DNA of 35,093 nt from Verrucomicrobiota bacterium (GCA_903970595.1 CAJCJI010000500.1:1-35093), one strand, 5' to 3'. Positions 1-7,945 are shown, counted from the stretch's first letter. Made by a program: numbers and translations. The notes: a model not told the origin generated them from the sequence alone.

Positions 1-279
1 CCGATCATGGCCCTGCTCGACCTGCTCGGGCGGCGCTGGGCGCTGCGCGTGGTGTGGGAACTGCGCGAAGGGCCGCTGGTGTTCCGCGCCCTGCAGGCGC
101 GCTGCGGCATCTCGCCCTCGGTGCTCAACACCCGCCTGGCCGAACTGCGCGAGGCGCTGATCGTCGAGGCGGGCGAGGAGGGTTACCGGCTCAGCGGGCG
201 CGGCATCGAACTGCTGCAACTATTCGTCCCGATCAACCGTTGGGCCGAGATCTGGGCCGCGGCCGTACGCAAGTTGTAG
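1..279 (+). CDS. HxlR-type winged-helix transcriptional regulator (5' partial)
   Basis: The reading frame is open from the first base, so the true start probably lies outside the window; the first ATG is at 7. The visible 90 residues match the HxlR family: 'LDLLGRRWALRVVWEL' is the typical opening helix, followed by the recognition helix in 'GISPSVLNTRLAELREALIV' and the wing 'GYRLSGRGIELLQL'. HxlR proteins are small dimeric DNA-binding regulators that often respond to oxidants or aldehydes through a Cys near the N-terminus, which is not in view here. It ends facing a minus-strand unit. Its target cannot be told from the window. Confidence 0.85.
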   Translation, partial: PIMALLDLLGRRWALRVVWELREGPLVFRALQARCGISPSVLNTRLAELREALIVEAGEEGYRLSGRGIELLQLFVPINRWAEIWAAAVRKL

Positions 280-313
280 GTCGGCCTTTCGGCCGGCGCG
301 TTTGGAGGGTAGC

Positions 314-330
314 GCGGGTCCGCGACCCGC
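314..330. terminator. Hairpin between convergent genes
   Basis: GCGGGTC, a CGC loop and GACCCGC form a perfect 7-bp stem between the end of the HxlR gene and the end of the minus-strand small membrane protein gene. A weaker CGGCC/GGCCG hairpin lies just upstream. No T-tract follows on either strand, so a bidirectional terminator role is only inferred from position. Confidence 0.35.
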
Positions 331-379
331 CGTCCACCGCGGTAGGATATTTGGATCGGGTTGATGCGCGCGGCGCGCG

Positions 380-580
380 TCAGCCGCCCGGACTCGAACT
401 GCTCACGGGCGCGCAGTTGGTGCGCCCCTCCATCGCGCAATCCTGGATCTGCGACATGCTGCGCAGCACGTGGACTAGGAACAGCCCGCCCACGATCAGC
501 AGCAGCACCACAATCAGGCCGACCATCGCGGGCCGGCGCGAATCGGGTGCCGGCGGGTCCCGCGGTTGTTGTTCGCTCAT
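380..580 (-). CDS. Small single-pass membrane protein of unknown function (66 aa)
   Basis: A short polar, Pro-rich N-terminus is followed by one strongly hydrophobic helix at about residues 19-41 ('MVGLIVVLLLIVGGLFLVHVL') and a short tail with two Cys residues and 'SSSSPGG'. The start codon overlaps the stop of the upstream GNAT gene (ATGA overlap at 577-580), so the two are very likely translated together. The overlap and the sensible membrane topology support it as a real gene. I do not recognise a family. Confidence 0.6.
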   Translation of the reverse strand: MSEQQPRDPPAPDSRRPAMVGLIVVLLLIVGGLFLVHVLRSMSQIQDCAMEGRTNCAPVSSSSPGG

Positions 581-1095
581 CGCAGCCGTTTCCAGTAAAT
601 CATGGTCGCCGTCAGCCCTCCATGGGGCTTCAATGCATAGTCAGGGATCATCCCGGCCAGTGTAAACCCCAGTCCCTCGTAGAACCCGGCAGCGCCGCCG
701 TCGGCGGCGGTGTCGAGCACCAACAGGGTCTTGGCCCGCTCCGTAGCGGCGTTCTCCGCTGCCCGCATCAGCGCCCTGGCTACGCCGCGCCGCCGATCCC
801 CAAGCCGGGTCATCAGCTTGGCCACTTCGGCCCGGTGCGGCTGGTTGGGCGGGCAGTCGAGCAGCAGGGTCACGGTGCCGGCCAGGTGTTCGCCTGCGAA
901 GGCCCCCAGCACGATCCGTTCTCCGCGCGCCGCGGCAGCCAGCGAGCGCTCCCAGAACGCCTCCGCCGCGTCCGGCGACAGCGGATGCATGAAGCTGACC
1001 GAGCCGCCGTTGGCCACGGTCTCCACCAGGATTTCGCCCAATGCGTGGCGAATCTCCGGCGTGTCGCTCAGGGCCACGATGCGCATGTCCGTCAT
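577..1095 (-). CDS. GNAT-family N-acetyltransferase
   Basis: This 172-residue protein has the GNAT fold signatures. The acetyl-CoA-binding stretch is 'KLMTRLGDRRRGVARALMRAAENAA' (the R/Q-x-x-G-x-G/A loop, here RRRGVA). The C-terminal 'LVLDTAADGGAAGFYEGLGF' is the usual motif B with the FYE-x-LGF element. The start at 1095 (MTDMRIVAL) was chosen because it falls 5 bases after the stop of the XRE-cupin gene; an in-frame ATG at 1086 is also possible. Longer upstream extensions overlap the XRE gene and are low-complexity Arg/Gly-rich. XRE-cupin regulators are often next to acetyltransferases, so the regulator probably controls this unit. The acceptor substrate is unknown. Confidence 0.88.
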   Translation of the reverse strand: MTDMRIVALSDTPEIRHALGEILVETVANGGSVSFMHPLSPDAAEAFWERSLAAAARGERIVLGAFAGEHLAGTVTLLLDCPPNQPHRAEVAKLMTRLGDRRRGVARALMRAAENAATERAKTLLVLDTAADGGAAGFYEGLGFTLAGMIPDYALKPHGGLTATMIYWKRLR

Positions 1096-1100
1096 CGATG

Positions 1101-1667
1101 CTAAGTCCGCGCCAGCGCCACCAGGTAAGTGCAAGGCCCGGCGCCTTCGTTGGCGATGGTCACGTCGCAGGGCGGGCCGAAGCCGAGGCAGTCGCCGGCG
1201 CCCAGTTGATGCCGTTCTTCGCCTTCCACGATCAGCAGTTCGCCGCTGCGCACCCAGATCGCTTGGCGGATCCGGGTATAGGAAGAAGCCGGCAGCGCCA
1301 CGCTGCGCCCGGCCGGCATCTCGACCTGCACCAGCTCCAGCGGATGGTCGGGCCTGCAAAACACCTGCCGCCGCAGGTAGCCGCTGGCCGGATCGCGCCA
1401 CAGCGGCTGTTCCGCCGCGCGCGACAGCCGCTGGCCGTCGCCCTCGGCTCGCAATAGCAGGCCCGCCAGCGTCAGATCGAAGGCGCCGGCCAGCCGCAGC
1501 AGGATCACCGCGGTGGGGCTCACCTCGGCGCGCTCGATCTTGCTGATCGTGGCCTTGGATACGCCCGAGCGCTGGGCTAATTCGGCCAGGGACCAGCCTC
1601 GTGTGTCCCGTTCCAGGCGCAGGCGGCGGGCGATCTGCGCCCCTGAATCATCTATAGAAGTAGACAT
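1101..1667 (-). CDS. XRE-family regulator with C-terminal cupin domain
   Basis: This 188-residue protein has an N-terminal helix-turn-helix at about residues 10-68 ('RDTRGWSLAELAQRSGVSKATISKIERAEVSPT', a textbook HTH_3). A C-terminal cupin barrel at about 110-185 contains 'VQVEMPAGRSVALP' and 'GELLIVEGEERHQLGAGDCLGF'. Proteins of this layout usually bind a small molecule in the cupin pocket and repress their own operon. The gene heads a tight unit with the GNAT and small membrane protein genes. Its start codon lies within a perfect 12-bp palindrome, and the promoter position predicts a leaderless transcript (see the regulatory entry). The effector is unknown. Confidence 0.9.
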   Translation of the reverse strand: MSTSIDDSGAQIARRLRLERDTRGWSLAELAQRSGVSKATISKIERAEVSPTAVILLRLAGAFDLTLAGLLLRAEGDGQRLSRAAEQPLWRDPASGYLRRQVFCRPDHPLELVQVEMPAGRSVALPASSYTRIRQAIWVRSGELLIVEGEERHQLGAGDCLGFGPPCDVTIANEGAGPCTYLVALART

Positions 1668-1702
1668 ATGTCTCTTATATTTGACGATTCGCTTGAATGC
1701 AA
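1662..1702 (-). promoter_or_regulatory. Promoter and start-codon palindrome of the XRE-cupin gene
   Basis: Read on the minus strand, -35 TTGCAT (1697-1702) and -10 TATAAG (1674-1679) are 17 bp apart. Only six bases separate the -10 box from the ATG, so transcription should start at or next to the start codon. The perfect palindrome AGACATATGTCT (1662-1673) is centred on the CATATG that holds the ATG. It would suit an autoregulatory operator that blocks RNA polymerase. This is read from the sequence alone. Confidence 0.55.
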
Positions 1703-1787
1703 GACCGCTAAGTGGCTGCCGGCCGGGTAACGCCGGCTTGTGGATGCGGCGGCCACAGGCCGTACTTACCTAGGTGTCCTTCCAGGC

Positions 1788-2672
1788 TTAGGACTTCAAG
1801 GCCTTGCGCCGCGCTGCCGCCAGCCGCTTGACGGCCGGCCGCAGCGTGGCCTCCATCGCCAGTTCCATCTCCGTGCCCGGAACGACCATGGTGGTGGAGC
1901 GCGACAGGAAAGCCCCGGGGATGCTGTCGACCAGCTTGCCGATATCCGGTTCGATGCGCGAGTTGAGGCGGAAGCTGATCACCACCAGGCTTTCCTCCTG
2001 GGTCGGGATTTCGCGCTCGACGAAGGGATTGCTGGTGTCCACCAGGGGCACGCGCTGGAAGTTCACGTCGGTGCGCGAGAACTGCGGCGTGATGTAGGTG
2101 ATGTAGTCCGGCAGGCGGCGCAGGATGGTGCCGGTGACGTCGTCCACGCTTTGGCCGCGCTCGTCGCGGTCGCGCTTGATCTTCTGGATCCACTCCAGGT
2201 TGACGATGGGGGTAACGCCGATCAGCAGGTCGACGTGACGCGCGACATTGACCTCGGAAGTGACGACCCCGCCGTGCAGGCCCTCGTAGAACAGCACTTC
2301 GCTGTCCGGCGGCAGCTTGGCCCAGGGCGTGAAGGTCCCTACCGGCTGCTCCGCTGCCTGCGCCTCGGCCTCGGTGTGTAGATAGTCGCGGACCATGCCG
2401 GTGCCGCGGGCGCCATAGTCGCGGAACAGGCGTTCGAGCTTGTCCAGCAGGTTGGCGCCGGGGCCGAAGTGGCTGAAGTTCTCGCCGCGGATGCGGGCTT
2501 TCTCCACCAGAGCGCGCATCTGCTCGCGGTCATAGGCGTGGAAGCTGTCGCCCTGGATATAGGCTGCCTGCAGCTTGAGGCCGTCGAAGATGCGTTCGAA
2601 CACCCGCCGCGCGGTGCTGGTGCCGGCGCCGGAAGAACCGGTGACCGCGATGATGGGGTGCTCGACGGACAT
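1788..2672 (-). CDS. prk: Phosphoribulokinase (bacterial class I type)
   Basis: This 294-residue protein has the usual length of the bacterial class I phosphoribulokinases, which make ribulose 1,5-bisphosphate from ribulose 5-phosphate and ATP. The P-loop is 'AVTGSSGAGTSTARR' near residue 9. It is followed by 'GDSFHAYDREQM', the 'FSHFGPGANLLDKLE' segment and 'LFYEGLHGG', all characteristic of the family, plus 'QKIKRDRDERGQS'. The start lies 3 bases after the trmB stop, so it is the last gene of the thiS-thiG-trmB-prk run. No RuBisCO or other Calvin-cycle gene is in the window. Many non-autotrophic gammaproteobacteria carry such a kinase (PrkB-like) with an unclear role, so the chemical step is well supported but the physiological purpose is not. 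Confidence 0.93.
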   Translation of the reverse strand: MSVEHPIIAVTGSSGAGTSTARRVFERIFDGLKLQAAYIQGDSFHAYDREQMRALVEKARIRGENFSHFGPGANLLDKLERLFRDYGARGTGMVRDYLHTEAEAQAAEQPVGTFTPWAKLPPDSEVLFYEGLHGGVVTSEVNVARHVDLLIGVTPIVNLEWIQKIKRDRDERGQSVDDVTGTILRRLPDYITYITPQFSRTDVNFQRVPLVDTSNPFVEREIPTQEESLVVISFRLNSRIEPDIGKLVDSIPGAFLSRSTTMVVPGTEMELAMEATLRPAVKRLAAARRKALKS

Positions 2673-2675
2673 CGG

Positions 2676-3407
2676 CTAAGGCGACCGCCGGATGAACTCG
2701 AAATCGGATACCTGGTGTCCCAGGCGCAGGCCGCGCGACTCGAAGCGGGTCAGCGGACGGTCGGCCGGGCGGGGGATGGCGCCGCCCGCGGCGGCGGCGT
2801 TGGCGAACAGCGGCTCGGCGCTCATCACTTCCAGCATCTGGCGCGCGTAATCGGCCCAGTCGGTGGCCAGCCGCAGGCGCCCGCCGGGACGCAGCGCCCG
2901 CGCCAGGGTCCGGGCGAATTCCGGTTGGATCAGGCGCCGCTTGTGATGACGCGTCTTCGGCCAGGGGTCCGGAAAAAAAATCACCACCTCGTCGGCTTCT
3001 CCGGGCGGCAGCAGTTCGCGCAACACCTCCACCGCGTCGGCGCACAGCACCCGCACATTGCCCAGATCCAGCTGCTCCAGCTGCTGCAGCACACGGCCGA
3101 CACCGGGACGGTGCACTTCGATGCCGAGGAAGTCGGTATCCGGCCGCGCCAGGGCGCTGGCCAGCAGGTGGTCGCCGCTGCCGAATCCGATCTCCACCGC
3201 CAGCGGCGCCCTGCGCCCGAACAGCGCGGCTGGAACCAGCGGCGCGCCGCCGGGTTCGACGCCATAACGCGGCCACAGGCGCTGCAGCGCGTCTTCCTGC
3301 GCCAGCGTGATGCGGCCTTCGCGGCGCACAAAGCTGCGGATCGCCCGCGGCAGGACGCCCGCGGCCGCAGCGGCGGCCGGCGGGTCCTGTCGCGGGGCCT
3401 GGTCCAT
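2676..3407 (-). CDS. trmB: tRNA (guanine-N7-)-methyltransferase TrmB
   Basis: This 243-residue SAM-dependent methyltransferase makes m7G46 in the variable loop of tRNAs. The SAM motif is 'LAVEIGFGSGDHLLASAL'. The family hallmark 'FFPDPWPKTRHHKRRLIQPEF' is present, as is the C-terminal 'LTRFESRGLRLGHQVSDFEF' element. It begins 3 bases after the thiG stop and ends 3 bases before prk, so it is cotranscribed with both. A thiG-trmB junction is common in proteobacteria. Confidence 0.96.
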   Translation of the reverse strand: MDQAPRQDPPAAAAAAGVLPRAIRSFVRREGRITLAQEDALQRLWPRYGVEPGGAPLVPAALFGRRAPLAVEIGFGSGDHLLASALARPDTDFLGIEVHRPGVGRVLQQLEQLDLGNVRVLCADAVEVLRELLPPGEADEVVIFFPDPWPKTRHHKRRLIQPEFARTLARALRPGGRLRLATDWADYARQMLEVMSAEPLFANAAAAGGAIPRPADRPLTRFESRGLRLGHQVSDFEFIRRSP

Positions 3408-3410
3408 GGC

Positions 3411-4217
3411 TCAGACCACGGTGCCGTCGAGCGGCGAGGAGGCGGAGGCATAACGCCGGCGCGGCATGCGCCCGGCGCGGAAGGCCTGGCGGCCGGCGAT
3501 GACGGCGTGCTGCATGGCGGCGGCCATCAACAACGGGTCCTTGGCCTCGGCGATGGCGGTATTCATCAGCACCCCGTCGCAGCCCAGTTCCATGGCGATG
3601 GCCGCGTCCGAGGCGGTGCCGACGCCGGCATCGACGATGATGGGCACCGTGGCGTTCTCGATGATGCTGAGGATGTTGTAGCGGTTCTGCACGCCCAGCC
3701 CGGAGCCGATCGGCGCCGCCAGCGGCATCACGGCGACGCAGCCCATCTGCTCCAGGCGCTTGGCGATGATCGGGTCATCGCTGGTGTAGACCATCACCTC
3801 GAAACCCTCTTTCACCAGCTGCTCCGCCGCAACCAGGGTGGCGCTCACATCCGGGAACAGCGTCTTGGCATCCCCCAGCACTTCCAGCTTGACCAGCCGG
3901 TGATCGTCCAGCAGTTCACGCGCCAGGCGGCAGGTGCGCAGCGCGTCTTCGGCGGTGTAGCAGCCGGCGGTATTGGGCAGGATGGTATAGCGGTCGGGAG
4001 GCAGCACTTCGAGCAGGTTCGGCTCGCCGGGCTTCTGGCCCAGGTTGGTGCGCCGGATGGCGACCGTGACGATCCGCGCGCCGCTGGCTTCCACCGCCAG
4101 CCGGGTCTGTTCCAGGTCCCGGTATTTGCCGGTGCCGACCAGCAGGCGCGAGGCGTAGGAGCGGCCGGCGATGCGCAGGGCATCCTGCAGCGGCTGAGTG
4201 GGTTCGGGTTTGGTCAT
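3411..4217 (-). CDS. thiG: Thiazole synthase ThiG
   Basis: This 268-residue TIM-barrel enzyme forms the thiazole phosphate of thiamine from deoxyxylulose phosphate, dehydroglycine and the ThiS thiocarboxylate. Visible signatures are '[12 protein letters not shown]' near the N-terminus, 'RRTNLGQ', the probable Schiff-base Lys in '[10 protein letters not shown]', '[20 protein letters not shown]', and the phosphate-binding end '[30 protein letters not shown]'. Length is normal for the family. It follows thiS after about 135 bp and is 3 bp from trmB. No thiamine (TPP) riboswitch was recognised upstream of thiS or thiG. Confidence 0.97.
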   Translation of the reverse strand: MTKPEPTQPLQDALRIAGRSYASRLLVGTGKYRDLEQTRLAVEASGARIVTVAIRRTNLGQKPGEPNLLEVLPPDRYTILPNTAGCYTAEDALRTCRLARELLDDHRLVKLEVLGDAKTLFPDVSATLVAAEQLVKEGFEVMVYTSDDPIIAKRLEQMGCVAVMPLAAPIGSGLGVQNRYNILSIIENATVPIIVDAGVGTASDAAIAMELGCDGVLMNTAIAEAKDPLLMAAAMQHAVIAGRQAFRAGRMPRRRYASASSPLDGTVV

Positions 4218-4352
4218 CGACTAAGGTCCATGTTGCTCGAGGCGAATCCCGCAGCGGGTCGCCTGGAAGGTGAAGAGCTTATCCGTGAATCAATCGCGCC
4301 GGCGACGCTCTCTAAGTATCACATCGCCGCCGCGCGCGGCCAGTGCCGCCGC

Positions 4353-4553
4353 TCAGCCGCCGCCGATGGCGCGCACGATTTCGGCCCGGTCCCCTTCGCT
4401 CAGGCGCACTTCCGGCCAGAGGCTGCGCGGCACGATCGCGCCGTTCAGTTCGATGGCCAGGCGCTGCCCCGCCAGCAGCAGGCTGTCGACCAGATCGGAC
4501 AGGCTGATGGCTTCGGCGACAGCCGTATTTTCGCCGTTGACGACGATCTGCAT
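4353..4553 (-). CDS. thiS: Sulfur carrier protein ThiS
   Basis: This 66-residue ubiquitin-like protein starts 'MQIVVNGENTAV' and ends in the obligatory Gly-Gly ('RAIGGG'), the residue pair that is thiocarboxylated to donate sulfur to ThiG. The internal start at 4553 gives the normal family length. An upstream in-frame ATG at 4610 would add 19 residues (MSGIPVRQAENPSTPTGTA) and has a better Shine-Dalgarno-like GGAG four bases ahead, so the longer form (4353-4610) cannot be excluded. Confidence 0.92.
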   Translation of the reverse strand: MQIVVNGENTAVAEAISLSDLVDSLLLAGQRLAIELNGAIVPRSLWPEVRLSEGDRAEIVRAIGGG

Positions 4554-4645
4554 CGCGGTGCCGGTTGGGGTGGAGGGGTTTTCCGCCTGACGCACGGGAA
4601 TCCCGCTCATTTTACTCCAGCGCGGGCGGGCGCCGCCTGACTGGC

Positions 4646-6097
4646 TCAGGCCCTGCCGGACGCGGCTGCAAGCGTCTGTGCACCGAGGCCGAAATTGTCA
4701 GGCAGCAGTGCCAGGGTGGCGTCCGCGAACAGCTGCGGCAGGCGGTCGGCGCAATCGGCCGGACTCAGTTCGAGCGAGGCGGGATACCCGGCAAAGCCGG
4801 CGGCGGCGAATACCTCCGGCAACTGCGCGAACTGCGGCCGGCGCCGCAGCCGCAGGATTTCGCCCTGGCGGCTGATATCGAATACCGGGCTGACGCTCAG
4901 CTGCGCCGGATTCAGCCAGGGCCGCTGCGGCCTGGCGAAGCCCTTGAACTGCTCGCGGTCGCAGACCATCACGCTGATCTGGCGATCGGTGCGCGCGGCG
5001 ACGGCCACGTTGCGCTCCTCGCCAAAGGTCCAGGTCGGCGCGCCCAGGTATTTGGCTGGCGGACCGGGGATGTCCACCCCCACGTCGCGGCCGGCGGCGC
5101 AGGCGGAGAACAAGGGCAGGTAATCCTCGATGCGGGCAAAGAAATTCTGGCAAAAGCGATAGTGACGATAGCGGTCGATGCGGCGGACACCACCCTGCTG
5201 CTCGTTCCAGATGGAGTCGAACACGGTCCAGCCGGAAGCGGCGGTGACGCGGATCGCCTCCGCGGCGAAGAGCCGCTGCGCCGGTATCTCGGGCAGGCAG
5301 GTGGAAGAAAACACGCCGTCGAACACGCCATCGCGGAAGGGTAGGCCGAACTGCAGGTCGTGGCAGATGAAGTTGCCGTCCCGGTTGGCATATTCCCGGG
5401 TGATCAGCAGGTTGAGGAACTGGCCGTCGATCGACACCAGTTCCACCGGGCGCCCGTCGGCACGCAGGAGATTCTCGAATACGCCCTGCCCGCAACACAG
5501 CGACAGGATGCGGCCGGCCACCGGCAACTGGCCGAGCTGCAGCGCCAGGGCGTTCACCCGCGGCGCGAAAAGGCGTGATACGTAGTAGTCGCCCAGCTGC
5601 GCCAGCTCAACGCCCGCGGTGCCGGGCCGCGCTTGCAGCAGCCGGCGCAGCTTGCGCCGGAGGTGCCGTACGCCGCCCGCGTAGCCGAGCACGCCGTAGC
5701 GTGAATGGGCCGACAGCAGGCGCTCCACCGCGGCATCGAGCCGCGCGGTGCGGCGCGCCGTCAGGCCGATGTAATCGCCGGCGCGGCCTTCGATCAGTTC
5801 CGCCGCCAGCGGCAGATGGCGCCGTATCCAGCGCTGCAATCCGTCGATGTCGTCGCGCCCCAGGTGCTCGACTGCCGCGGCCAGCAAGGGCGTATACGGC
5901 TGCAACTCCTCCTCCGCGCCGCCGTAGCCCTTGGCCAGGCTCAGCAGCAGAACACCGTCCACCACCGGGAAGGCGAAACAGCGGCATTCCAGCAGGCCAT
6001 AGTTCACGCGCCCGGCCGTCGTCCGGCATTCGCGCGCAATGCGGAAGCCGCCGCCGCAGTAGGGGCAGGACAGCTCGGCAATGAGGTGCTTGTCCAT
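4646..6097 (-). CDS. Zinc-ribbon plus SAM-dependent methyltransferase protein, function unknown
   Basis: This protein has 483 residues. The N-terminal 55 resemble the Trm112-like zinc ribbon: 'LSCPYCGGGF' supplies one CxxC pair and 'LLECRCFAFPVVDGVLLL' the second Cys pair followed by the usual [YF]P-x-x-DG-x-x-LL end. A helical region (60-180) follows. Then comes a class I methyltransferase core with 'GRILSLCCGQGVFENLL' (SAM motif I), 'VELVSIDGQ' (acidic motif II) and 'FGLPFRDGVFDGVFSSTCL'. The last 150 residues are not recognisable. A Trm112-like ribbon fused to a methyltransferase is common among enzymes of unknown substrate. It ends 35-92 bp before thiS, depending on the thiS start, so it could head the same transcript, but nothing ties it to thiamine. 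Confidence 0.75.
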   Translation of the reverse strand: MDKHLIAELSCPYCGGGFRIARECRTTAGRVNYGLLECRCFAFPVVDGVLLLSLAKGYGGAEEELQPYTPLLAAAVEHLGRDDIDGLQRWIRRHLPLAAELIEGRAGDYIGLTARRTARLDAAVERLLSAHSRYGVLGYAGGVRHLRRKLRRLLQARPGTAGVELAQLGDYYVSRLFAPRVNALALQLGQLPVAGRILSLCCGQGVFENLLRADGRPVELVSIDGQFLNLLITREYANRDGNFICHDLQFGLPFRDGVFDGVFSSTCLPEIPAQRLFAAEAIRVTAASGWTVFDSIWNEQQGGVRRIDRYRHYRFCQNFFARIEDYLPLFSACAAGRDVGVDIPGPPAKYLGAPTWTFGEERNVAVAARTDRQISVMVCDREQFKGFARPQRPWLNPAQLSVSPVFDISRQGEILRLRRRPQFAQLPEVFAAAGFAGYPASLELSPADCADRLPQLFADATLALLPDNFGLGAQTLAAASGRA

Positions 6098-6419
6098 CGC
6101 TTCAGGCGCGTGGCTGCGGCAAATGCCGCGTCCGCACGAAAAGCCCGGATTCCCGGTCAGTGTTCATCAGGTTTTTTCCTCCGCATCCGTGCTCGCAGGA
6201 AAGCATGCCTGCCCGGTGTTCGTTTGGTTATTGTGTCCGCCTGCCTGGGCCCGGACCATTGGCAAGGCTACCACGACCCGGGACCGTGGGCCGAATATAT
6301 GCCGGCCAAGGTCGGAATTGCCCGACGTCATAAATTCTCGGCCGATGCGCGCCGGGGTCTTGCGCCGGGAGTCGCCTCATCGCTTAAACTTCGAACGGGA
6401 TCCAAGGGGAATAATTTCG
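6098..6419. other. Divergent intergenic region
   Basis: This spacer separates the minus-strand methyltransferase gene from the plus-strand secreted-protein gene. It contains a short hairpin (GCGGCAAATGCCGC near 6115) and, at 6377-6390, the sequence TCATCGCTTAAACT. The latter carries a -10-like TAAACT and resembles the sequence ahead of the SDR gene and of tRNA-Gly. No open reading frame here looks real. Confidence 0.5.
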
Positions 6420-6863
6420 ATGAGATCAGCTTTCGTGGTACTGGCGACGATCGGTCTGGGAATGGGCTTGCCGGCCGTCGCAGCGGGCGAACCGGTCTGG
6501 CTGGATTGCCAGGTGCAATGGTCCAACACCGGCGGCGTAGAGGGCTTCAAGGATTTCGCGGAAGACGACGTCTACGTCTGGGATGCCGCGAAGAGCTCCC
6601 TGGCCGGCTATGACCTCAAAGCCAAGACCCTGCGCACCATCAATGGCGTTCAAGTCGACCAGAAGATCATTTCCTGGCAGGGCGACGCCGCCACCGCGTC
6701 GCATTATCAGATTGATCGCGACAGCCTGGCGATGAATGGGGCCTTTTACCCCGAGCACCACACCAGCGCGGTGACGGACCACAACGGCCGGGCGATCACC
6801 GGGGCAGGTCAGTGCGAAATCACCGAGCCCAAGCCGGTGGTGAAATCCGGCAAGAGGATTTAG
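6420..6863 (+). CDS. Small secreted protein of unknown function (147 aa)
   Basis: The start at 6420 is preceded by an AGGGG about ten bases upstream and gives a clean signal peptide ('MRSAFVVLATIGLGMGLPAVAAGEP', cleavage expected after AVA or AAG). The mature part is about 125 residues, rich in Asp and aromatic residues ('EDDVYVWDAAKSSLAGYDLKAKTL', 'SHYQIDRDSLAMNGAFYPEHHTSAV') and ends 'GAGQCEITEP'. It is probably periplasmic with a small beta-rich fold. Two Cys (in 'WLDCQVQW' and 'GQCEI') could form a disulfide. I do not recognise a family. A frame extends upstream to 6081, but the extension has no coding character. Confidence 0.7.
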   Translation: MRSAFVVLATIGLGMGLPAVAAGEPVWLDCQVQWSNTGGVEGFKDFAEDDVYVWDAAKSSLAGYDLKAKTLRTINGVQVDQKIISWQGDAATASHYQIDRDSLAMNGAFYPEHHTSAVTDHNGRAITGAGQCEITEPKPVVKSGKRI

Positions 6864-6921
6864 CTGGCGGCGGCTGAACAGGGCGCATCCGAGGGTCATG
6901 GTCTGAAACAGGAGTTCACAG

Positions 6922-7275
6922 ATGAATCAGGCGCTCCCTTCCTCCCGCAAGCTGGCCGCGGTGTTGATGCTGATCTCCGGCGTCACCCATGTGGCACAGC
7001 TGGCGGTTTACCCGGCAAAGGCCCACGTCGTCATCGCCGCGCTGTTCGGCGCGCTGTATTTCGCCATCGGCCTGTTTCTGCTGACTCCCAAGCGCGCCGC
7101 ACTGTGGTGCTCGGCCCTGTTTCCCCTGATCGGCGGCATCCTTGGCATTTTGCGCTTCATCAAGCACCCCAATCCGTTCAGCGTGTTCCACGTCATCGTC
7201 GATATAGTGGTGATCGCGATCAGCGTGCGCCTGCTGCTGCGGCCCGCGGCGCCGGTCGTGACGAACCGGGGGTGA
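6922..7275 (+). CDS. Small integral membrane protein (117 aa), function unknown
   Basis: An AGGAG nine bases ahead supports the ATG at 6922. About four hydrophobic helices are visible, near residues 11-30, 36-53, 60-77 and 88-105 ('VFHVIVDIVVIAISVRLLL'). Length and topology suggest a small inner-membrane protein. No catalytic or binding motif can be seen. It follows the secreted-protein gene by 58 bp and may share its transcript. Confidence 0.68.
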   Translation: MNQALPSSRKLAAVLMLISGVTHVAQLAVYPAKAHVVIAALFGALYFAIGLFLLTPKRAALWCSALFPLIGGILGILRFIKHPNPFSVFHVIVDIVVIAISVRLLLRPAAPVVTNRG

Positions 7276-7311
7276 CGGCCGGGCACCGCCTTTGTGTATC
7301 GTTCATGAGGA

Positions 7312-7334
7312 ACCGGAAATGGGCCGCTTCCGGT
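7312..7334. repeat. Inverted repeat upstream of the DUF1214 gene
   Basis: ACCGGAA and TTCCGGT form a perfect 7-bp stem around a 9-base loop, 20 bp ahead of the next start codon. There is no T-tract. It could be a weak terminator of the preceding gene or an operator. Confidence 0.3.
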
Positions 7335-7354
7335 AGCGCTGGAGGAGAGGCACG

Positions 7355-7945
7355 ATGACTCGCTTTTTGGCGCCTGTGCTTGCCGTGCTGGCCGGACTGA
7401 TCGTCGGCATCGGCTCGGCCCTGCTGGTCCTGGGCAACGGGCAACTGCTCGGCCGCTCGGAGAAGGACTACTGGTTCGGCAACAAGAATGCAGGGGCTGC
7501 GGCGGCCGACCCCTATACCCGCGGCATCGTTGCGAACATCGGTCTGTTGGCCATGAACCGGAACGAGTCGGTGTATTTCCATCGCTACAAGGACGACCAC
7601 GGCGCGCCGCTGCACGAAGGCTGCGTCTACGAGATGAAAGGAGGCAAATTGCCCGCGCGCTGGTGGTCGGTCACCATTTACGCGGCGGACGAATTCCTGC
7701 CGATGAACAAGGACCAAGCTTCGTCGCTGGACGCCACCCGCATCGCGGGACAGGCGGACGGCACTTGGACCGCGCGCCTCGCCGACGATCAGGCCGGCGC
7801 CGCCAACTGGATCTCCACGCGCTCCGCCGGCACCTTCAGCCTCAGCCTGCGGATGTACAACCCGGAGGATGCGGCGCGCGACGATCCGATGAGCATCGAC
7901 TACCCCAGTCTGAAATTGCTGTCCTGCACCGGGGGCTCGACATGA
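7355..7945 (+). CDS. DUF1214 domain membrane-anchored protein
   Basis: This 196-residue protein has a GGAGGAG Shine-Dalgarno seven to nine bases ahead. An N-terminal hydrophobic anchor (about residues 5-30) is followed by a periplasmic DUF1214 domain with the typical blocks 'ARWWSVTIYAADEFLPMNKDQASSLDATRI' and 'NWISTRSAGTFSLSLRMYNPEDA'. In many proteobacteria DUF1214 and DUF1254 domains occur together, fused or adjacent; here they are split into two consecutive genes with an ATGA overlap (7942-7945). Biochemical function is not established. Confidence 0.82.
   Translation: MTRFLAPVLAVLAGLIVGIGSALLVLGNGQLLGRSEKDYWFGNKNAGAAAADPYTRGIVANIGLLAMNRNESVYFHRYKDDHGAPLHEGCVYEMKGGKLPARWWSVTIYAADEFLPMNKDQASSLDATRIAGQADGTWTARLADDQAGAANWISTRSAGTFSLSLRMYNPEDAARDDPMSIDYPSLKLLSCTGGST

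Noticed and set aside
2469-4640. A 723-codon open frame on the plus strand opposite prk, trmB, thiG and thiS
   Set aside because: It is antisense to four well-recognised genes and has the Gly/Arg/His-rich composition of a GC-rich shadow frame.
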